A stretch of 64,000 nt of DNA from Brevundimonas sp. AJA228-03 (GCF_017795885.1 NZ_CP059297.1:1307001-1371000), one strand, 5' to 3'. Positions 54,895-62,502 are shown, counted from the first letter of the stretch. A program made the numbers and translations. The notes: generated by a model not told the origin, from the letters alone.

Positions 54895-57261
54895 ATGCGC
54901 AAACTGCTGTTTTCGACGGTCCTTTCGGTCACCCTGGCGGGCGGGTCTTTGCTGACCGGGCCGGTCTGGGCCCAGACACAGTTGCGGCCGGGCGGGCAGA
55001 CCCAGGGCGAGCTGGGACGCGGGGACGACCAGCTGGATTCCGGCGAGTACGTCGACATCTATGAGGTGCAGGGCCGGGCGGGTCAGCCGCTGTCGGTGAC
55101 GATGCGTTCGGACGACTTCGACACCTATCTGATGGTGCGGGGGCCGGGCGATTTCGAGCAGGACAACGACGACGGCGGCGACGACGGCACCAACTCCATG
55201 CTGGACGTGCGGCTGCCGGTCGACGGAACCTACCGGATCACGGCGACCAGCTTCGAGCCCGGCGAAAGCGGACGGTATTCGCTCAGCCTGGGGGCAGGCG
55301 GCAATGGTCCGCGCGGCGGCAATATGGGCGGAGACGCAGGCGGGGGGGGCCTGTCGCCCGATCGCCCGGCCAGCGGCGTTCTGGCGTCCGGCGACCGGAC
55401 CCTGTCGACCGGAGAGTTCGCCGATATCTGGAGCTTCCCGGTGCGGCGCGGCCAGACCTATTCCGTCAGCCTGAACGCCAGCGACTTCGACCCCTATCTG
55501 ATCCTGCGCGGACCGGGCGGCCTGTCCGAGGACAATGACGACGACACCGGCCAGCGCGGTACCCGCAACAGCCGTATCCGCTTCACCGCCCCGGCCGACG
55601 GGACGGCGAGCGTGTCGGCCACCAGTTTCGCGAGCGGCGAGACGGGGCGTTATCAGATCGCGCTGGAGGAGGGCGGTCGCGGTTCGGGTGGGCCGGGGCG
55701 GTCCCAGCAGGGGGCCTATCAGCCGCCCGAGCGGCCCGTGCAGGGCGCGATCACCGTCGGCCAGACCGTCAGCGGATCGCTGGGGCGCGGCGATCGCCAG
55801 CTGGATTCGGGCGAATACATCGACACCTACACCGTGCGGGGACGCCGGGGTCAGCAGCTCGACCTGCGCCTGACGGGCGACGGTTTCGATCCGTACCTGG
55901 CCATTCAGGGCCCGGGCGGGTTGTCGGAATTCAACGACGACGACTCCGAAGGCGGGGGTCTGGACAGCCGCCTGTTCGTGACCCTGCCGGCCGACGGCGA
56001 GTACCGCGTCACGGCCACCAGCTATGAGGCCGGGGAGGCCGGGGACTATCGGCTGAGCGTCGTTCCCGCCACGGGGCGCGGGCAGGCCGGTCGGCCGCAG
56101 CAGGACAGCTATGTCGAGAACGACCGCGGGCGCCGCGAGGTGGCCGGCGGCACGATCCGCATCGGCGACACCGTGGGGGGCACGCTCCAGTCCGGCGACG
56201 ACCAGCTGGAGTCGGGCGAATACGTCGACACCTTCACCTTCCGCGGCCAGCGCGGCCAGCGGGTGGCGGCGGAGCTGACCTCCTCGGCGTTCGACGCCTA
56301 TGTGCTGATGACCACGCCCTCGGGCGAGCAGCTGGAGAACGACGACGGCGAGGACAGCACCGACAGCCGCCTGGACACCGTCCTGACGGAAGACGGCGAA
56401 TACACGGTCGCGGTGACCAGCTATCAGCCCGGCGAGACCGGATCGTATCGCTTCAGCGTACTGCCCAGCCAGGGGTCGCAGCGTCAGGCCGCCGTGCCGG
56501 GCGGTCCGCGCGTGTTCGCCATCATGGTCGGCATTTCCGACTACGGCGATGAGGCCAACAACCTGCCCTATACCGACGAGGACGCCGAGAAGCTGGCCGA
56601 GACGCTGGACCGCGAGGGCGTGCTGAACGCCTCCAGCGTGGTCCTGACCAATGCCGAGGCCACCGTGGCCGGCGTGCGTCGCGCCTTTACCGCCGTGGCG
56701 CGCGAGGCCGGGCCGGACGACATGTTCCTGTTCTTCTTCTCGGGCCATGGCAGCCAGGAAGACTCCGTCACCAGCGCCCAGGAGCCGGACGGCCGCACTG
56801 AAACCATCGTCCTGAGGGACGGAGAGATCACCGATCAGGAAATGGCCCGGCTGTTCAACAGCCTGGACACGCGGCTGTCGCTGCTGGTGCTGGACAGCTG
56901 TTTCTCGGGCGGCTTCGCGCGCAATGTCGTGGACCGGCCGGGCGTCATGGGGCTGTTCAGCTCCGAAGAGGATCTGACCAGCGCGGTGGCGGACAAGTTC
57001 GAGGCGGGGGGCTATCTGTCCCACTTCCTGCGGGCGGGTCTGGCCGGCGACGGCGACGGCGACGGGGACGGGGCGGTGACGGCGGGCGAGCTGGCCACCT
57101 ATCTGCGGGCCCAGTTCGTGGCCGAGGTCCGGGGCGTGGAGTCCGAGACCATGGAGGGCCAGCGCAACTACCAGAACCTGGTCATCGACCGGGGCGGGGT
57201 GCAGATCGACGACATCGTGCTGCGCCTGGCGTCGTACGGCTCATCGGCGGGCGGTCTGTAG
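54895..57261 (+). CDS. Secreted caspase-like protein with four PPC-type domains
   Basis: 788 aa. A signal peptide (about 1-27, ending WAQ) precedes four repeated beta domains (about 35-140, 155-255, 275-385, 400-520), each with GDxQLDSGEYxDxYxxxG-like starts and FDxYLxxxGPxG cores, the PPC pre-peptidase C-terminal type. The C-terminal peptidase C14 fold (about 535-785) starts RVFAIMVGISDYGDEANNLP. It has the catalytic His618 in FFFSGHGSQE and Cys669 in VLDSCFSGG, so the dyad is intact. Probably an exported orthocaspase cutting after basic residues; substrate unknown. Ribosome site is GGGGGGGAATCTC. Confidence 0.9.
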   Translation: MRKLLFSTVLSVTLAGGSLLTGPVWAQTQLRPGGQTQGELGRGDDQLDSGEYVDIYEVQGRAGQPLSVTMRSDDFDTYLMVRGPGDFEQDNDDGGDDGTNSMLDVRLPVDGTYRITATSFEPGESGRYSLSLGAGGNGPRGGNMGGDAGGGGLSPDRPASGVLASGDRTLSTGEFADIWSFPVRRGQTYSVSLNASDFDPYLILRGPGGLSEDNDDDTGQRGTRNSRIRFTAPADGTASVSATSFASGETGRYQIALEEGGRGSGGPGRSQQGAYQPPERPVQGAITVGQTVSGSLGRGDRQLDSGEYIDTYTVRGRRGQQLDLRLTGDGFDPYLAIQGPGGLSEFNDDDSEGGGLDSRLFVTLPADGEYRVTATSYEAGEAGDYRLSVVPATGRGQAGRPQQDSYVENDRGRREVAGGTIRIGDTVGGTLQSGDDQLESGEYVDTFTFRGQRGQRVAAELTSSAFDAYVLMTTPSGEQLENDDGEDSTDSRLDTVLTEDGEYTVAVTSYQPGETGSYRFSVLPSQGSQRQAAVPGGPRVFAIMVGISDYGDEANNLPYTDEDAEKLAETLDREGVLNASSVVLTNAEATVAGVRRAFTAVAREAGPDDMFLFFFSGHGSQEDSVTSAQEPDGRTETIVLRDGEITDQEMARLFNSLDTRLSLLVLDSCFSGGFARNVVDRPGVMGLFSSEEDLTSAVADKFEAGGYLSHFLRAGLAGDGDGDGDGAVTAGELATYLRAQFVAEVRGVESETMEGQRNYQNLVIDRGGVQIDDIVLRLASYGSSAGGL

Positions 57262-57375
57262 GCCGGCCAGCTGCAGCGTCGCGCCCGGGGATCGAACGGT
57301 GCCCGGGCCGGTGGAAAGCGATCCCTGCAATCCCGATTTCCGCGCCCGGTTCACCCGCCTTGCGTTGCCAGGTCA

Positions 57376-57462
57376 TCAGTGCGCCATGGAATGTTCCATA
57401 GTCGCCGACATCATTCCCGTTGAATTCGCGATGGCAGCGATGGCCGGAAGAACGTCGAACAT
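57376..57462 (-). pseudogene. N-terminal relic of the MLDVLLAVVAISGS family
   Basis: A 28-codon ORF reads MFDVLPAIAAIANSTG and then stops after MEHSMAH. The first 16 codons match the leader of the neighbouring family codon by codon (MFDVLLAVVAISGS), with drift in both DNA and protein. The body is missing. It is either a decayed copy or a very short peptide gene. Confidence 0.55.
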
Positions 57463-57516
57463 GCCCGCGTCCCTTGTTTATTCGGACGTTATTGCTCAGA
57501 TGCGCTGTTCTTGAGC

Positions 57517-57876
57517 TCACTGGCTTTGCGGCATGCACTGCGACAAAGCAGGTTCAGCCACGTGTTGTCCAGTGTTGATTATATCAAGTATTTGACCTCG
57601 AAGCGTTTGGTATAAATCCTCCACCTGGCGGTCACTATAGCCGAGTTCTCGACCAATTTCGATCGCCTTACGCTTGAAATCAGATGCTGCCGCCTCACCT
57701 GATCCACGAAATCCTTGATCATCCAGAGTCGTCGCGTCAAAGGCTTCGTGAGCCAGACTGAGCACCGCTGCGCAGTCCGTGGCATGGTCAAGGTTCATTT
57801 CAAGGTCGGGATGTGGGGAAGGACGGTCCCACTGTGAACCCGAAATGGCAATAACGGCCAGAAGAACGTCAAGCAT
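57517..57876 (-). CDS. Small array protein A (leader-conserved, body-variable family)
   Basis: 119 aa of unrecognised function. The N-terminus MLDVLLAVIAISGSQ is shared with three other genes in the next 2.6 kb. A second shared patch (HATDCAAVLSLA) holds an early Cys, and a late Cys lies in SQCMPQSQ. The body (SDFKRKAIEIGRELGYSDRQ) is helical and unlike the others. ATG 57876 follows a good AGGAG site (AGGAGTTAGAT). The hydrophobic start lacks basic residues, so it is not a standard signal peptide. Two cysteines suggest a disulfide outside the cytoplasm. Confidence 0.7.
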   Translation of the reverse strand: MLDVLLAVIAISGSQWDRPSPHPDLEMNLDHATDCAAVLSLAHEAFDATTLDDQGFRGSGEAAASDFKRKAIEIGRELGYSDRQVEDLYQTLRGQILDIINTGQHVAEPALSQCMPQSQ

Positions 57877-58010
57877 ATCTAACTCCTGAGTGTGGACACG
57901 TGTTTCCTGACTTCCATGCGACATCGCGCAGCGGAAGCGGTGCATTGTGTCTCCGGGCTTATCGAACTGAAGACATACGGCCCCCCCGGGCCACGTGCGT
58001 CTGCGCCCGA

Positions 58011-58352
58011 CTATCGTCTCAGGACACAGAGCGCGTGGGGAAAATCGACAGGATTAGGCTGGCCGGTGTAGCGCGGCCCTTTCTGGAGACTGCATTCGTC
58101 ATCGAGCGCATAACGCGGGATCTCGAGCCTTTGTTTTTCAAATGTAGGGTATCCCCGATCGATCCGACAATACATGTTATCGCCGATCTGTTCTGCTTGG
58201 GCAGCGTCACCATACCAGCGACGGCAGACTGCGTTCCAGTCGATGGGAATACTGTCCTGACCCGGGTCCTGAACCCTGGCTATGGATGGCGCAGCCGGTG
58301 CGGCCAGGGCCAGCATGGCGGACAGGGCGAAAAGCACGCGTCGAGATGGCAT
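58011..58352 (-). CDS. Secreted four-cysteine small protein
   Basis: 113 aa. A classical signal peptide (MPSRRVLFALSAMLALAAPA, cleavage near ASA/PSIA) precedes a mature domain with four cysteines (AVCRRWYG, MYCRIDRG, DECSLQKG, ALCVLRR), likely two disulfides. It does not share the MLDVLL leader, but lies inside the array on the same strand, and one copy of the array's repeated DNA module lies upstream. A GAGGGAAC ribosome site precedes ATG. No family recognised. Confidence 0.7.
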   Translation of the reverse strand: MPSRRVLFALSAMLALAAPAAPSIARVQDPGQDSIPIDWNAVCRRWYGDAAQAEQIGDNMYCRIDRGYPTFEKQRLEIPRYALDDECSLQKGPRYTGQPNPVDFPHALCVLRR

Positions 58353-58455
58353 CCTGTTCCCTCATGACGGACGGCCCGACCCCCGGACGAGGCGATTTCA
58401 GCGCCTGTCCCGATCGGCATCTGGCCGCAGTTGATCTAAGGACCAAGGGTATCCA

Positions 58456-58560
58456 GACGGGTTCGCCGGTCAAACCGTCCGAACCTGACGGGTCCGTGGG
58501 GCGTGCGTCCGATCAAGCGGTGGCCGACCGCGCGCCGGCCCGCCGGACCGCCATGCGTTA
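58456..58560. repeat. Array upstream module, copy 1
   Basis: About 100 bases matching the modules at 59.5-59.7 and 60.45-60.6 kb. The core is GGTCAA(N)5CCGAACCTGACGGGT, followed by CGATCAAGCGGTGGCCGACC in copies 1 and 2. Here it lies between the C-terminal relic and the four-cysteine gene. Confidence 0.8.
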
Positions 58561-58737
58561 CCGGGGGCGGTCCACGCGTACGCCCGGCAATCTCAGGCAC
58601 TGCTCCCAATACGGCCTCGGAAAAGGAGAGAACCCGCTGGTCCGCTCTTCTGCGTCCCGGCGGCGAACGATTTCGTCCAGACCATCGATGTATCGCATGC
58701 CGCGTTCTTCAATAAGGTTGAACAGCCCGGCCAAGTC
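58558..58737 (-). pseudogene. C-terminal relic of an array gene
   Basis: A frame open for 59 codons directly after a stop, encoding LAGLFNLIEERGMRYIDGLD, then DEIVRRRDAEERTSGFSPFP, and ending YWEQCLRLPGVRVDRPR. The late C-L-x-L cysteine motif matches the other members (CMRL, CLEL), but there is no leader and no good start. It overlaps the last 29 bases of protein B in another frame. It reads as the body of a fifth family member whose 5' end was replaced by recombination. Confidence 0.5.
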
Positions 58738-59068
58738 TCATGCAGGTTTGCACATTTTCTGAACCAAAGACTTCGGATTGTATGCCTTGGCTTACGAGGC
58801 GTTGGTCGGCTTCACGCAGGGCATCTCTTCGTGCGTGAATTGCGTCAAAAACTCCCCCGGTGACTGGGACGCCATGGGGTAGACTAATCGCTGACGTTGC
58901 CAGGATGTTGTAGAAGCTATATAAAGTGTCTTGCCGATACGCATTGCCAGGCCGATTCATGGCCTCACTGAGAACGGCTGCGCAATTGACAGCGTTTTCG
59001 TAGGTCGGCTCAAGGTCATTGCTCGGTGAACCCGAGATGGCCACGACAGCCAGAAGCACGTCCAACAT
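58709..59068 (-). CDS. Small array protein B
   Basis: 119 aa. N-terminus MLDVLLAVVAISGSPSNDLE and NAVNCAAVL are nearly identical to protein C, and the first 95 bases of the two genes match almost base for base. The body (YRQDTLYSFYNILATSAISL) is unrelated to C. The late Cys is in VQTCMRLGR. The start follows GAGGGTTTGAT, 15 bases after the stop of protein C, so B and C form an operon. Function unknown. Confidence 0.72.
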   Translation of the reverse strand: MLDVLLAVVAISGSPSNDLEPTYENAVNCAAVLSEAMNRPGNAYRQDTLYSFYNILATSAISLPHGVPVTGGVFDAIHARRDALREADQRLVSQGIQSEVFGSENVQTCMRLGRAVQPY

Positions 59069-59083
59069 ATCAAACCCTCTAGT

Positions 59084-59500
59084 TTATCGAAGTCCCAATT
59101 CGTGTGTAAATTCATAAAGATGATCGGAAAGTTCCAGGCACCTTGTCACAATTTCTGGATTAGAAGGCACAATTTCTGGATTAGAGAGAGCAGAGTCAAC
59201 GGCTGGCTTCATCGCGCGTTCAACGGGTTCACGCATGGCAAGTTGTCGTGCTGCAACTGCCTCATCAACAGCGGCAGAGCTAGCGGCAGATCTCCAGTCT
59301 ATTTCGGGTGCGAGCAAGCGCGCTGCGTACTTCAATCGATTTATGTGAACAGTAAACAAATCAACGTAACCATCAAGGGCATCATACCTACTCCTCAAAT
59401 AGAGAACGGCTGCGCAATTGACAGCGTTTTCGTAGGTCGGTTCAAGCTCATCGCTCGGTGAACCCGAGATGGCCACGACAGCCAGAAGCACGTCCAACAT
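59084..59500 (-). CDS. Small array protein C
   Basis: 138 aa. Conserved leader MLDVLLAVVAISGSPSDELE and patch NAVNCAAVL, then a body found only here (YDALDGYVDLFTVHINRLKY, RQLAMREPVERAMKPAVDSA). The late Cys lies in VTRCLELSD. A 21-base tandem duplication near the end encodes SNPEIVP twice. The gene is AT-richer than the window, a sign of transfer. Start follows a CAGGATGTAGAT site and a conserved upstream module. Function unknown. Confidence 0.72.
   Translation of the reverse strand: MLDVLLAVVAISGSPSDELEPTYENAVNCAAVLYLRSRYDALDGYVDLFTVHINRLKYAARLLAPEIDWRSAASSAAVDEAVAARQLAMREPVERAMKPAVDSALSNPEIVPSNPEIVTRCLELSDHLYEFTHELGLR
59147..59188. repeat. 21-base tandem duplication inside protein C
   Basis: Two copies of a 21-base unit beginning CACAATTTCTGGATTAGA differ only at the final bases. 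They encode SNPEIVP and SNPEIVT in frame, a recent slippage event. Confidence 0.9.
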
Positions 59501-59670
59501 ATCTACATCCTGATTTCGATCATCCGGTTTTTCGAACAGCGCACGACATCGCGCACCGAGCAGTCAATAATGTCATCGAGACGGGTTTGCCGGTCAAGCA
59601 GTCCGAACCTGACGGGTCGGTGCGACGTGCGCCAGATCAAGCGGTGGCCGACCGCGCGCCTGCCCGCATG
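59501..59670. repeat. Array upstream module, copy 2
   Basis: The longest copy: the segment next to the start codon (CTGATTTCGATCATCCGGTT, GCACGACATCGCGCACCG) matches copy 3, and the distal segment (CCGAACCTGACGGGT, CGATCAAGCGGTGGCCGACC-like) matches copy 1. It likely holds the promoter and leader of protein C. The IS remnant begins right after it. Confidence 0.8.
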
Positions 59671-59671
59671 T

Positions 59672-60052
59672 GGACCTTGGTCGTCCGACCGCCGCGCGAC
59701 CGGCCTATGGCGTGAGCTGAGGCCCCCCTTTTGCGCCCGCCGCCGAGCGGTGCGCCTTGACCGAGGTCGAGTCGATCATGGCCGTCACCGGCGGGTCGGC
59801 CGCCTCGCCGAGCGACGCCAGGATCCGCTGCCACAGACCTCGCTTGCTCCAGCGATTGTAACGGTTGAACACCGTCGTATAGGGCCCATAGACGTCCGGA
59901 AGAGCGCGCCAGCGACACCCCTCGCGCAGCCGATGAACGATACCCGAGATCACCCGGCGATCATCCACCCGCCGCTTGCCCGTATAGACCTTGGGGATGT
60001 GCGGCTCGATCACAGCCCACTGCGCGTCCGACAACCAGAAATGATCCGCCAT
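59672..60052 (-). mobile_element. IS5-family transposase remnant, 3'-truncated
   Basis: The first frame (MADHFWLSDAQWAVIEPHIP, HRLREGCRWRALPDVYGPYT) carries the first catalytic Asp in MIDSTSVKAHRSAAGAKGG. It then stops, while the next frame continues AIGRSRGGRTTKVH. The switch lies at a run of four A and six G (minus strand), the slippery site used by two-frame IS5-group elements. The sequence ends at KVH and joins array repeat DNA, so the second and third catalytic residues are lost. The element is inactive. Confidence 0.85.
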
Positions 60053-60127
60053 GATCCAAGCCTCCTCAGAAGCTTGACTCACAATAGTCAGATCAACTCA
60101 ATTGCGTATATTACACAAAAATCCTTC

Positions 60128-60454
60128 TCATGTAAAGTAAAGGGCAAGGTACACGCAACTTGGAATTTCTACAACGCGGTGATCTCCGTTTGCATTTATC
60201 TCTCGTCTTCGCGCTTCCACGTCATTAACAACGTCGGATTCGCTCTTGTTAAGTCCGCTTTGAGCGGCGAACACGCGCGCTCCCCTCAACAACCTACGTC
60301 TGGCCTCCGGAACATCATTCATCTGCTGTGCATCTTGCAAAATGGCTAAGCAAGTGACAGCGTTTCCATAGTTCGGATCAAGCCATGGGCTCTGTGAACC
60401 CCAGTTGTACTGTGAACCCGAGATGGCCACGACAGCCAGAAGCACGTCGAACAT
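60128..60454 (-). CDS. Small array protein D
   Basis: 108 aa. Leader MFDVLLAVVAISGSQYNWGS, patch NAVTCLAIL with the early Cys, and late Cys in IPSCVYLALYFT. The body (ARRRLLRGARVFAAQSGLNK) is unrelated to the other members. ATG follows the strong site AGGGGGTAGAT. The stop lies about 75 bases before the IS remnant, so the C-terminus may have been altered by the insertion. Function unknown. Confidence 0.68.
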   Translation of the reverse strand: MFDVLLAVVAISGSQYNWGSQSPWLDPNYGNAVTCLAILQDAQQMNDVPEARRRLLRGARVFAAQSGLNKSESDVVNDVEARRREINANGDHRVVEIPSCVYLALYFT

Positions 60455-60591
60455 ATCTACCCCCTGATTTCGATCATCCGGTTTTCTGAACGGCGCACGA
60501 CATCGCGCACCGGGCAGTGAACAGTGTTATCGAGGCGGTTTCGCTGGTCAAGCATTCCGAACCTGACGGGTCGGTGTGACGCGCGCTTCAT
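60455..60591. repeat. Array upstream module, copy 3
   Basis: About 135 bases upstream of protein D matching copy 2 from the ribosome site outward: CTGATTTCGATCATCCGGTT, GCACGACATCGCGCACCG, and CCGAACCTGACGGGTCGGTG. It ends about 20 bases before the tRNA-Val gene. Confidence 0.8.
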
Positions 60592-60610
60592 CCGTCCAGG
60601 AGGGAATGAA

Positions 60611-60685
60611 TGGTGGATGCGACAGGGATTGAACCTGTGACCCCCTCGGTGTGAACGAGGTGCTCTCCCGCTGAGCTACGCATCC
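60611..60685 (-). tRNA. tRNA-Val (anticodon CAC)
   Basis: A complete cloverleaf: acceptor GGATGCG with CGCATCC, D arm GCTCAGCGGGAGAGC, anticodon stem CCTCG/CGAGG with loop TTCACAC, T arm ACAGG/CCTGT with loop TTCAATC, and an encoded CCA end. Anticodon CAC reads GUG valine codons. It marks the border of the accessory array. Confidence 0.97.
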
Positions 60686-60749
60686 ATCTCGGGCCCGGAT
60701 CACCGGGGAGGCGGGGACATAGCCCGCTCCCCGACAGGTGGCAAGGGGA

Positions 60750-62039
60750 TCAGATCCCCGCTGCGACCACCGTGTCGGGCGTCGCGGCGTCCGGGTCGCC
60801 GGGCAGCCAGGCGACGTGGCCGTCATAGATGCCCTGGTTCAGGATGCTCTCTTCCTTCGCCACCAGAACGGGGACCAGCATCTGGCCGGTGACGTTGGTG
60901 GCCGTGCGCATCATATCGATGATCCGGTCGATGGCGACGATATAGCCGATGCCCTCCAGCGGCAGGCCGGCCGTGGACAGGGTCAGGGTCAACATGACGA
61001 TGGAGGTGCCCGGCACCCCCGCCGTCCCCAGCGAGCCCAGGATCGCGGTCAGGCCGATCAGGACATACTGGGTGATCGTCAGGTCGATGCTGAAGTACTG
61101 GGCGATGAAGATGGAGGCGATGGCCGGATAGATGGCTCCGCAGCCGTCCATCTTCACATTGGCGCCCAGGGGCGCGGCGAAGGCGGCATAGGCCTGGGGC
61201 ACGCCGAGCCGCTCGACCGTCTGGCGCAGGGTGATCGGCAGGGTGCCGAGCGAGGAGGAGGTGGCGAAGGCCGTCTGTTGCGCGGCGAAGGCCCCCCGGA
61301 AGAAGCTGGCGGCCTTCAGCCCGTGCAGCTTCAGCAGGCCGGAATAGACGATCAGGATGTGGAACAGGCAGGCCGCATAGATGGCCAGGATGAACTTGCC
61401 CAGCGGCAGCAGCGCCTCCCAGCCATAGCCGCCGACGACCGAGCCGATCAGGCCGAAGACGCCGAACGGGGTCAGCTGGATCACCCAGCGGGTGATGCGG
61501 AAGACGATGGCGGCGCCCTCGTCGACCAGCCGCCGCGCCGTCTGGGCCCGGTCGCCGAGCGCCACCAGGGCCGCCCCGACCAGGGCCGAGAAGAAGATGA
61601 TCTGCAGCACCTTGCCCTCGGCCAGGGCGGCGAAGGGATTGGTCGGGACGATGCCGATCAGCACCTCCAGCGGGGTGGGGATGTCGCGCTCGCGCACCTC
61701 GCCCAGCGGCAGGTTCGACAGGCCGAGGCCGGGATTGATCAGGTGGCCGAAGGCGAAGCCGACCAGCACGGCCAGCAGGGAGGTGATGGCGAACCACAGG
61801 ATGGTCCGCGCCCCCAGCCGGATCGCGCCCGCCCCCGCACCCAGTTTCGCGATCGAGGAGGCGATGGTGAACAGCACCAGGGGCGCGACCACCATCCGGA
61901 TCAGGTTCAGATAGACGTCGCCGATCGGCTGGAGCCAGACCTCCGCCCGCTCGCGCAGGATCAGCCCGGCGACGATGCCGAGCGCGAATCCGAAAGCGGT
62001 GCGCTGCCACAGGGGAATGGCGAAGAAGCGTGCGAGCAT
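60750..62039 (-). CDS. DAACS-family dicarboxylate/amino acid:cation symporter
   Basis: 429-aa inner-membrane transporter of the GltP/DctA family, moving dicarboxylates or glutamate/aspartate with sodium or protons. About eight helices, the serine-rich loop TAFATSSSLGTLPITLR, GANVKMDGCGAIYPAIASIF (family NMDGT site), and GTAGVPGTSIVMLTLTL. The substrate-binding helix 8 shows DRIIDMMRTATNVTGQMLVP with the conserved Arg-Thr-Asn pattern. ATG 62039 gives MLARFFAIPLW; an in-frame upstream ATG adds a non-homologous segment. Confidence 0.93.
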   Translation of the reverse strand: MLARFFAIPLWQRTAFGFALGIVAGLILRERAEVWLQPIGDVYLNLIRMVVAPLVLFTIASSIAKLGAGAGAIRLGARTILWFAITSLLAVLVGFAFGHLINPGLGLSNLPLGEVRERDIPTPLEVLIGIVPTNPFAALAEGKVLQIIFFSALVGAALVALGDRAQTARRLVDEGAAIVFRITRWVIQLTPFGVFGLIGSVVGGYGWEALLPLGKFILAIYAACLFHILIVYSGLLKLHGLKAASFFRGAFAAQQTAFATSSSLGTLPITLRQTVERLGVPQAYAAFAAPLGANVKMDGCGAIYPAIASIFIAQYFSIDLTITQYVLIGLTAILGSLGTAGVPGTSIVMLTLTLSTAGLPLEGIGYIVAIDRIIDMMRTATNVTGQMLVPVLVAKEESILNQGIYDGHVAWLPGDPDAATPDTVVAAGI

Positions 62040-62373
62040 GAGGCGGTCTTTCCGGAGGGGCACCGCAGCATCGGCGTCCACGACCCAAACCGCAACGGCC
62101 TCGGTGACGAGGGTTTCAAACGCCAAGGTTTAGAAAATCTCGCGCCGGGGTTCAGGCAGGCGGAAGGTTCGATACGCACCGAGAGGAAAGGGACATCATC
62201 ATCCCTTGTCGCGGCCCCGCCCGTCGCCGCCCATCCCGCCATCCTCGGTCACCCGCGGATCGAGACGGCGCGGTCGGACTTCGACGCGGCGAGGGCGGCG
62301 ACGCGTCGCACTTGATCGGAGGCATTCCCCCGGTCACATTTCCCTTGGATTAACCGCTAGGTCAGGCCTGCGC
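62040..62373. other. Intergenic region without recognised gene
   Basis: About 330 bases between the symporter start and a small membrane ORF. It should contain the symporter promoter (minus strand). I see no convincing coding frame, RNA gene or terminator; local AT enrichment near 62335-62355 could hold a plus-strand promoter. Confidence 0.4.
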
Positions 62374-62502
62374 ATGACTGAGTCCTCTGAAGATCAAGCG
62401 CCGAGGTCGGCGCTAAATCGCCTGGGCAGCCTCATTGCGTCGGCGGCGTCGATCGCCCTCCTGGTTCTTATGCTGGCGCGACACATGGGCTGGCTGGAGT
62501 AA
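62374..62502 (+). CDS. Small membrane protein (42 aa)
   Basis: A 42-codon ORF too short for most gene callers. A hydrophilic N-terminus (MTESSEDQAPRSALNRLGSL) leads to one membrane helix (IASAASIALLVLMLARHMGW) ending WLE. The layout, a single-span small protein with polar N-terminus, is typical of real small membrane proteins. The ribosome site is weak (AGGTC, 11 bases upstream). Function unknown. Confidence 0.45.
   Translation: MTESSEDQAPRSALNRLGSLIASAASIALLVLMLARHMGWLE

Noticed and set aside
57262..57300. Second copy of a tRNA 3' end as an attachment site for the islet
   Set aside because: A short GGGATCGAAC-like match does not extend and does not match the tRNA-Val T arm.
58503..58715. 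70-aa plus-strand ORF in the array
   Set aside because: It runs across the repeat module and antisense to the C-terminal relic, with no ribosome site and Arg/Pro-rich shadow composition.
59637..59918. Independent 93-aa gene on the minus strand
   Set aside because: It is the second frame of the IS5-group transposase (AIGRSRGGRTTKVH) plus repeat DNA, not a separate gene.
60738..62315. 525-aa plus-strand frame across the symporter
   Set aside because: Shadow of the DAACS symporter; Gln/Gly/Asp-rich with no recognisable fold.
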